The translations under genes were made by a program, and so were the position numbers. Positions 13,521-18,235 of a stretch of DNA of 18,235 nt are shown here, in pieces. Origin of the DNA: JBKPNX01 sp050729115 (GTDB lineage: Bacteria; Pseudomonadota; Alphaproteobacteria; Geminicoccales; Geminicoccaceae); assembly GCA_050729115.1 (NCBI GenBank), contig JBOHKK010000092.1, positions 1-18,235 on the forward strand, read 5' to 3'. The notes beneath the pieces are model-generated. The model was not told the origin of the DNA and did no database searches. It saw only the letters and a list, made by a program, of their open reading frames with translations. Every line of letters starts with the position of its first letter. The first letter of the stretch is position 1.

Positions 13521-14289
13521 TCAGGTGAAAGGCCCCGCGGGCGGGCGCCGATGCCCGACGGCGACCAGGTCGCGCAACAGCTTGTCGACCATGGCCCCGA
13601 CGAGCGCCGCCGGCTCTGTCACCTCGATCACGAACGAGCTTGCTCCGCCCCGGACGTGCTCGCGAAAGTAGCCGGCCAAGCCATTCTTGCGGCCCATGAC
13701 CAGACCGTTGATCGCGATGCCGGTTGCGACTGCACGATCCCGCGCAGCACGCGGATCGTCACCGGACGTTGTCCCTGCCGTTGGCGCAGATGTTGATCAC
13801 GGGGCGCGGCGACGCGTACGGCGCGACGAGGGCCAGATTGACCGCGAAGTCGATGGCACCGGAAACATCCGTTTGAAAGTCGGATCGGATCGGCCGTCCA
13901 TTCGAGCCGTTGCCATGACGCGCCCATGAGGAGCGATCGATCTCGAAGGCGCGCAGGGCGGTCGCGACCCGTTCGGCGTCGTCGATCGATCCGATCAGGG
14001 TCCAGGGCACGAGCACCTCGAAGCGACCGGCGCTCGACCAGGTGAAGACCGCAAAGCCGATCCGGCCGTGCCGACCGCCGGCAATCGCATCGAGGACGGC
14101 GGCACTGAGCAAAGCCTTGGCCAGCCCCTCGAGCTCGAGCCACTCCTCGTGGCGCATGATCGAATCGGACACATCCAGCGCGGTCACCAGATTGGCGTCG
14201 GTTCTGATCACCTCATCGGCGATCGTCAGCGACGCCGACGAGGCCAGCAGGATCACGGCGATCGCCAGATGAACGAGTGAATGCAACAT
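13521..14289 (-). pseudogene. DUF1194 (VWA-like) secreted protein, single frameshift
   Basis: The first part (14289 to the TGA at 13759-13761) encodes 176 residues: a signal peptide (MLHSLVHLAIAVILLASSAS), the MIDAS-like metal motif D39-V-S-D-S43 in LVTALDVSDSI, GRIGFAVFTWSS, VLVPWTLIGSIDDAE and RPVINICANGRDNV. The family should continue for about 80 residues. Skipping one C in GTCCGGTGAC (about 13762-13766) restores an open frame to TGA 13521-13523 with the expected DUF1194 tail, including GIAINGLVMGRKNGLAGYF and REHVRGGASSFVIEV. The restored protein would have 255 residues. The gene is either recently broken, hit by a sequence error, or frameshifted in translation. ATG 14289 is chosen over 14313 because it gives a proper signal peptide. 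Function of the family is unknown; it is probably periplasmic. Confidence 0.85.
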
Positions 14290-14335
14290 GATGAATGACC
14301 CCGACCACAGCATGACGCATGCGCCGGGGAAAGGG

Positions 14336-14351
14336 TGTGAAGCAGCTCACA
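14336..14351. promoter_or_regulatory. CRP-type dyad upstream of the DUF1194 gene
   Basis: TGTGA-AGCAGC-TCACA is a perfect match to the CRP half-sites with the canonical 6-base spacer; one more G-C pair flanks the dyad. The centre is about 54 bases upstream of ATG 14289. A class II position (-41.5) would put transcription start near 14302. The same dyad could be a short terminator hairpin for the membrane protein gene that ends at 14431. Confidence 0.45.
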
Positions 14352-14430
14352 CGCCTCGGTCGCAACTTGCTGCCCGGGGTCGCGATAGGTCGCCCGCGCC
14401 GGGCGTCCAGGCCGAAGGGGCAGTCTGGCC

Positions 14431-15153
14431 TCAGGCCGGCGCGGCGCGCCTGGGCTCGCGGCCGCGCACGTCGCGGCGGATCAGAATCGCCAGCCCACAG
14501 GTCAGGCTGAGCGTGAACTGCTCGCCGCCGTCCTCGATCACGGTGAAGAGATCATGCGCGCCCCAGAACGCGCCCCTCAGCACCACGTGCGCCATGTCGA
14601 TGACGACCGCGAACAGCGCCAGAACGGCCAGCGCCCCCAGGAGCAGGACTCCGTTGCGGCGATCCTCCTCGGGCGATCTGACGACCGCAACGACGGCGGC
14701 CGCGAGCAGAGGGACGCCGACGATCGTCCAGACCAGCCACTCGCCCGGATCCCTCGGCCTCAGGCCGCCGAACGGCTGGAGGCCGAGCGCCTCGGCGATG
14801 CGAATGCCGCCCCTCTCATGTATTTGAAGCGCGTCGTCCGCGAGCGCGAAGGCGAAGATCGCAATGAAAGCCAGGTAGATGGGCCGCTTCCATACTTGTG
14901 GGATTAAGATCAGCAAGGACAGGATCATCGTAATCTTCAGATAGCCGAACCACTCTCCATATGACCAGTCATTTCTTATGTCCCAGCCGCTATCAAGTAT
15001 TGGAACACGGTTGTTGTAAAACTTGAAATAGATGGTATGGATTGAATGCACGGCAATGAAGAAGGCATCGATGCCCAGAAGCGCAACGCAAAACCAGATC
15101 AAGCGAGCATCGATCTGAGGCAACAGGTGCCCCACCGGCGTCAGCGCGGTCAT
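14431..15153 (-). CDS. Unrecognised multi-pass membrane protein, about six helices
   Basis: I do not recognise this 240-residue protein. Hydrophobic segments lie at about 18-38, 71-87, 91-107, 139-158, 168-190 and 212-226. Polar residues sit in or next to the helices in suggestive clusters: ALADDALQIHERGG after helix 3, VVIDMAHVVL in helix 5 and TVIEDGGEQFT before helix 6. Such Asp/His/Glu sets could bind a metal or catalyse a reaction in the membrane, but this is inference. The start ATG 15153 has GAGG 5 bases upstream. The 5' part (14881-15060) is about 44% G+C against roughly two thirds around it, so this portion may have been acquired. It follows the CDP-alcohol phosphatidyltransferase gene by 70 bases on the same strand. 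Confidence 0.75.
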   Translation of the reverse strand: MTALTPVGHLLPQIDARLIWFCVALLGIDAFFIAVHSIHTIYFKFYNNRVPILDSGWDIRNDWSYGEWFGYLKITMILSLLILIPQVWKRPIYLAFIAIFAFALADDALQIHERGGIRIAEALGLQPFGGLRPRDPGEWLVWTIVGVPLLAAAVVAVVRSPEEDRRNGVLLLGALAVLALFAVVIDMAHVVLRGAFWGAHDLFTVIEDGGEQFTLSLTCGLAILIRRDVRGREPRRAAPA

Positions 15154-15223
15154 CTCCGCCTCGCGCTTTCACGCGCCCGGCGCACACGGCAAGCCGATGC
15201 CGCCACGGGAACCATCCTCGGGG

Positions 15224-15826
15224 TCAGCCCTGGGGATGGAGCTGGCGCAGGGTGTGGACGATCCGCTGGGTGGTCGAGAACGCGGTCAGCGCGGCGAGCA
15301 CGTAGATGGCCTCGGCGAGCAGGCCGAACATCAGGCCGAAGGCGACCAGGACCACCCGCTCGCCGCGGGTGACGATACCGACCTTGCACTCGAGACCGAG
15401 CCCCTCGGCCCGGGCCCGCGTGTAGCTCACCAACAGCGAGCCCAAGAGCGCCAGCACCGCGATCGCGGCCTCGAGCGACTGGCCGTGGTGCGCGAAGTGA
15501 TAGGCGATCGCAGCGAAGACCACGCCTTCGGAGATGCGATCCGCGGTCGAATCGAGGAAGGCTCCGAACCGGGTCGCCATCTTGGCCAGGCGGGCGAGGA
15601 TGCCATCGAGCAGGTCGAGGCCGCCCGCCAACAGGTACATGAGCCCGGCAAGCAACAGCTGATCGTCGACGATCAGCCAGGCCGTGATCAGGTTGAGCAG
15701 GATGCCCATCAACGAGACCTGATTGGGCGTCACCCGGCAGGCCAGCAACAACCATGCGAACGGCATGAACAGATGATCCAGCGCCGTCCGCAGGTTCGCC
15801 CGAATCGTCTCCATCCCCATACCCAT
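15224..15826 (-). CDS. CDP-alcohol phosphatidyltransferase family protein
   Basis: An integral membrane enzyme of the family that joins a CDP-linked lipid or alcohol to an alcohol acceptor in phospholipid head-group synthesis. The full catalytic motif is present: D71-x2-D74-G75-x2-A78-R79-x8-G88-x3-D92-x3-D96. Around it are about six hydrophobic helices in 200 residues, the usual length. The acceptor (glycerol phosphate, inositol phosphate or other) cannot be read from the sequence. Three in-frame ATGs (15826, 15820, 15814) compete and none has a convincing ribosome binding site; the longest is given. It lies 128 bases downstream of lolA and 70 bases before the membrane protein gene, all on the minus strand. 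Confidence 0.9.
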   Translation of the reverse strand: MGMGMETIRANLRTALDHLFMPFAWLLLACRVTPNQVSLMGILLNLITAWLIVDDQLLLAGLMYLLAGGLDLLDGILARLAKMATRFGAFLDSTADRISEGVVFAAIAYHFAHHGQSLEAAIAVLALLGSLLVSYTRARAEGLGLECKVGIVTRGERVVLVAFGLMFGLLAEAIYVLAALTAFSTTQRIVHTLRQLHPQG

Positions 15827-15861
15827 CCGATCTGGGGGCCGCCGGCCAGCACCCCGCGCTT

Positions 15862-15875
15862 ACCATAGATATGGT
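15862..15875. repeat. Short palindrome upstream of the phosphatidyltransferase gene
   Basis: ACCATA-GA-TATGGT, perfect 6-base arms, 36 bases upstream of the first ATG at 15826. It is placed like an operator or lies in the promoter, but no good -35/-10 pair was found. A second, weaker dyad (GCCAC...GTGGC) is at 15890-15910. Confidence 0.35.
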
Positions 15876-15954
15876 CCGGTTGCCAGACGGCCACCGAAAT
15901 ATCTCGTGGCGACACCTAATCTGGTGCGCCCGGCGCTTTCGAGCCCGGTTTGGC

Positions 15955-16593
15955 TCAGTTGCGCGCGCCCGGATAAAACTGCGGGTTGCGGAACCGGAAC
16001 AGCTCCCGATCGAGCGGCATCCCGGTCTCGAGCGCTTCCAGCATGACGTACGTGGCCCGTCCCTGGGCATCGACCAGGGTCCAGCGGCGCAGCTCCAGGG
16101 GCGCCTCGGCGAAGGTGAGCTGGATCGAGCCCTGATTCGGCTCGTCGGTCTGGATCAGCGTCACGTTCAGCTCGCCATTGGCGCGCGCCACGTCGGTCAC
16201 GGTGACCTCGCCGCTCAGACGGATCTGGTCGCTCAGCAGGAAACCCAGCGGCGTCGAGTTGATCAACAGGTGGCTGACCTGCTCGAGCTTCCGATCATAG
16301 TAGATCACATGCCAGCCGTCGGAAATGATCAGGATCGGGCTGGGCGGATCGTAGTCGAGGCGCATCTTGTCCGGCCGCTGGTAATAGAACGCGCCGGTCA
16401 CCGTGCCGCCGTCGGGATTGATCTGCACGAAGTCGGAGCGGAGCGTGGTGAGGTCGTTGAGATAGCCCTCGATGCGCGCGATGTCGGCGGCGTGCGCCGA
16501 CGGCAATGCGGCCGGCGCCGGCTCGGGGCCGAGCATCCAGGCCAGGCCGAGCAGCGCGGCCAGCCGCCACGCCGCCGCGACCCGAGAGCGCAC
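15955..16593 (-). CDS. lolA: Outer-membrane lipoprotein carrier LolA
   Basis: A periplasmic chaperone that carries lipoproteins from the LolCDE complex to the outer membrane. The 212-residue product has a basic n-region (RSR), a hydrophobic signal and a cleavage-like AHA-AD near residue 36. The mature part shows the family pattern: IEGYLNDLTTLRSDFVQ, a strand pair with GAFYYQRPDKMRLDYDPP, ILIISDGWHVIYYDRKLEQV and a C-terminal FRFRNPQFYP. The frame is open to GTG 16611, but GTG 16593 is preferred: it lies one base after the ftsK stop and AGGGG (16605-16601) is 7 bases upstream. The ftsK-lolA order is standard in alphaproteobacteria, and the tight spacing implies coupling. No LolB gene is seen. 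Confidence 0.93.
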   Translation of the reverse strand: MRSRVAAAWRLAALLGLAWMLGPEPAPAALPSAHAADIARIEGYLNDLTTLRSDFVQINPDGGTVTGAFYYQRPDKMRLDYDPPSPILIISDGWHVIYYDRKLEQVSHLLINSTPLGFLLSDQIRLSGEVTVTDVARANGELNVTLIQTDEPNQGSIQLTFAEAPLELRRWTLVDAQGRATYVMLEALETGMPLDRELFRFRNPQFYPGARN

Positions 16594-16594
16594 C

Positions 16595-18235
16595 TTACCA
16601 CCCCTGATCACGGCTTTCCTCGTCCGGCGCCCTCATCAGCACCTGTCGGCGGCCGACGTGATCCGGCTCACTGACGTGCCCGTCGGCCTCCATCCGCTCG
16701 ATCAGGCGCGCGGCGCTGTTGTAGCCGATGCGCAGCTTGCGCTGCAGATAGCTGGTCGACGCCTTGCCGTCCTGCGCCACGATCTGGAGCGCCTGGGCGT
16801 ACTGCCCATCCTCGCCGTTGTCGGGCTCGCCGAACGGCAGGCCCAGCGCGCCGCCTTCGGCCTCGAGCGCGCTCTCGTCGGTCACCGAATCGAGGTAGTC
16901 GGGCTCGCCCTGCTGGCGCAGATAGTTGGCGACCTGCTCGACCTCCTCGTCGGTGACCAGCGGGCCGTGGATGCGCGAGATCCGCTCGCCCGGCATCATG
17001 AACAGCAGGTCGCCCTGGCCGAGCAGCTGCTCGGCGCCGGGCTCGCCCAGGATCGTCCGGCTGTCGATCTTGGAGCTCACCCGGAAGCTGATCCGACTCG
17101 GCAAGTTCGCCTTGATCACCCCGGTGAGCACGTCGACCGAGGGGCGCTGCGTGGCCACGATCAGATGGATGCCCGCCGCGCGCGCCTTCTGCGACAGGCG
17201 CTGGATCGCGGATTCGATTTCCTTGCCCGCGGTCAGCATCAGATCGGCGACCTCGTCCACCACCACCACGATCAGCGGCAGGCGGACCATCTCGATCGGC
17301 TGCTCCTCGAACACGGGGACGCCGGTGCCGGGCTCGAACCCAGTCTGCACCCGGCGCGCGAGCTGCTCGCCTCTCTCGATGGCGTCACCGAGCCTGCGGT
17401 TGAAGGCGAAGACATCGCGCACGCCGAGGTGCGACATCAGCCGGTAGCGCTCGTCCATCTCCCGCACCACCCATTTGAGCGCGACGATCGCCTTGTGCGG
17501 CTCGGTGACCACCGGGCTGATCAGGTGCGGAATCCCCTCGTACACCGACAGCTCGATCACCTTGGGGTCGATCATGATGAACTTGCACTGATCCGGCGGC
17601 AGCCGATAGAGCAGCGACAGGATCATGGCATTGATCGCGACCGACTTGCCGGAGCCGGTGGTGCCGGCGATCAACAGGTGCGGCATGCGCGCGAGGTCGA
17701 CCACCACCGGGTCGCCGCTGATGTCCTTGCCCAGCGCCAGCGTGAGGCGCACCGCCGTGTCCTCATAGGCGGGGCTGGACAGAAGGTCGCGCAACAGCAC
17801 CGTCTCCCGCTGCTCGTTGGGCAGCTCGATGCCGATCACGTTGCGGCCGGGCACCACCGCGACCCGGACCGACATGGCACACAGCGAGCGGGCGATGTCG
17901 TCGGCCAGCGCGATCACGCGCGCGGCGCGCGTGCCCGGCGCCGGCTCCAGCTCGTACAGGGTCACGACCGGGCCCGGGCGGACGTCGACGATCTCGCCGC
18001 GCACGCCGAAGTCGTCCAGCGCACGCTCGAGCGCCTTGGCGGTCTCCGCGAGGCTTGCCCGGTCGAGATGCACGTCGCGCCGCGGGCGCGGTTGGGCAAG
18101 GAATTTCAACGGCGGCAGCTCGAACTTGTGGTCCGGCACCAGTTCGCCCTCGGTCGCGGACGGCCTGCCCTGGGCCGCCGGTGCGGCTGGCTTCGGGGCG
18201 GCTGCGCCCGGTCGCGGTGGCGCAAAGGCCGGGGC
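16595..18235 (-). CDS. ftsK: DNA translocase FtsK, 5' end outside the window
   Basis: A septal DNA motor that pumps chromosome ends apart and activates XerCD at dif. The frame is open to the window edge (546 residues present); upstream of GTG 18139 it encodes a Pro/Ala-rich linker, so the membrane-spanning N-terminus lies outside. Counting from 18139, the alpha/beta motor domain includes the Walker A motif GTTGSGKS (159-166), FIMIDPKVIELSVYEGIPHL, the Walker B VVVVDEVADLM, and IHLIVATQRPSVDVLTG. The gamma winged-helix domain follows at the C-terminus (ALQIVAQDGKASTSYLQRKL, YNSAARLIERMEADG), which in homologues reads the KOPS sequences. It is co-transcribed with lolA. Confidence 0.96.
   Translation of the reverse strand, partial: APAFAPPRPGAAAPKPAAPAAQGRPSATEGELVPDHKFELPPLKFLAQPRPRRDVHLDRASLAETAKALERALDDFGVRGEIVDVRPGPVVTLYELEPAPGTRAARVIALADDIARSLCAMSVRVAVVPGRNVIGIELPNEQRETVLLRDLLSSPAYEDTAVRLTLALGKDISGDPVVVDLARMPHLLIAGTTGSGKSVAINAMILSLLYRLPPDQCKFIMIDPKVIELSVYEGIPHLISPVVTEPHKAIVALKWVVREMDERYRLMSHLGVRDVFAFNRRLGDAIERGEQLARRVQTGFEPGTGVPVFEEQPIEMVRLPLIVVVVDEVADLMLTAGKEIESAIQRLSQKARAAGIHLIVATQRPSVDVLTGVIKANLPSRISFRVSSKIDSRTILGEPGAEQLLGQGDLLFMMPGERISRIHGPLVTDEEVEQVANYLRQQGEPDYLDSVTDESALEAEGGALGLPFGEPDNGEDGQYAQALQIVAQDGKASTSYLQRKLRIGYNSAARLIERMEADGHVSEPDHVGRRQVLMRAPDEESRDQGW

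Noticed and set aside
13759..13770. Programmed +1 frameshift as in prfB
   Set aside because: The UGA-C context and an upstream purine stretch exist, but the SD-like spacing is wrong and CGG to GGU re-pairing is poor. A simple indel is preferred.

Overview
The window is GC-rich (roughly two thirds G+C by eye) chromosomal DNA of an alphaproteobacterium, probably of the Rhodospirillales-like lineages. The evidence is the gene order bamE / ubiquinol-cytochrome c chaperone / DUF177 / rpmF / plsX / fabH / ihfA / merR / tRNA-Pro, the DUF1178, DUF1194 and CBP3-type genes, a K+-independent H+-pyrophosphatase, and the ftsK-lolA pair. No genus can be named from sequence reading alone. Most of the window is housekeeping DNA; the unusual parts are in 10.2-15.2 kb and in the gene-free first 0.9 kb.

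Layout. 1-882: no convincing gene, a perfect 14-bp inverted repeat at the left edge, and a promoter for hppA. 883-2976 (+): membrane H+-pyrophosphatase. 2998-3486 (-): BamE lipoprotein, convergent with hppA and divergent from 3537-4211 (+), a CBP3-type chaperone with an in-frame 21-bp tandem repeat at its start. 4294-7124 (+): DUF177-rpmF-plsX-fabH, a tight unit joining ribosome assembly to the start of fatty acid and phospholipid synthesis, behind a good sigma-70-type promoter. 7232-8013 (+): ihfA and a MerR regulator overlapping by one base, with their own promoter. 8082-8158 (+): tRNA-Pro(GGG). 8217-10176 (+): cutA, comF, grxC, DUF1178. 10643-12079 (+): a LivH-type ABC permease with a lipoprotein-like N-terminal extension and no partner genes in view, flanked by REP-like palindromic repeats. 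12306-13199 (-): polysaccharide deacetylase family protein. 13521-14289 (-): a DUF1194 (VWA-like) secreted protein gene broken by a single +1 frameshift, with a perfect CRP-type dyad upstream. 14431-15153 (-): an unrecognised six-helix membrane protein whose 5' third is AT-rich. 15224-15826 (-): CDP-alcohol phosphatidyltransferase. 15955-18235 (-): lolA directly behind ftsK, whose 5' end lies outside the window.

How the genes fit together. Much of the set concerns the envelope: BamE (outer-membrane protein assembly), LolA (lipoprotein transport), PlsX/FabH (lipid synthesis), CDP-alcohol phosphatidyltransferase (head groups) and FtsK (division and chromosome segregation). H+-PPase and the cytochrome bc1 chaperone belong to membrane energetics. 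I found no defence system, CRISPR array, prophage or complete insertion sequence. The best candidates for something new are the lipoprotein-LivH fusion, the compositionally mosaic membrane protein gene, and the frameshifted DUF1194 gene with its CRP-like site.
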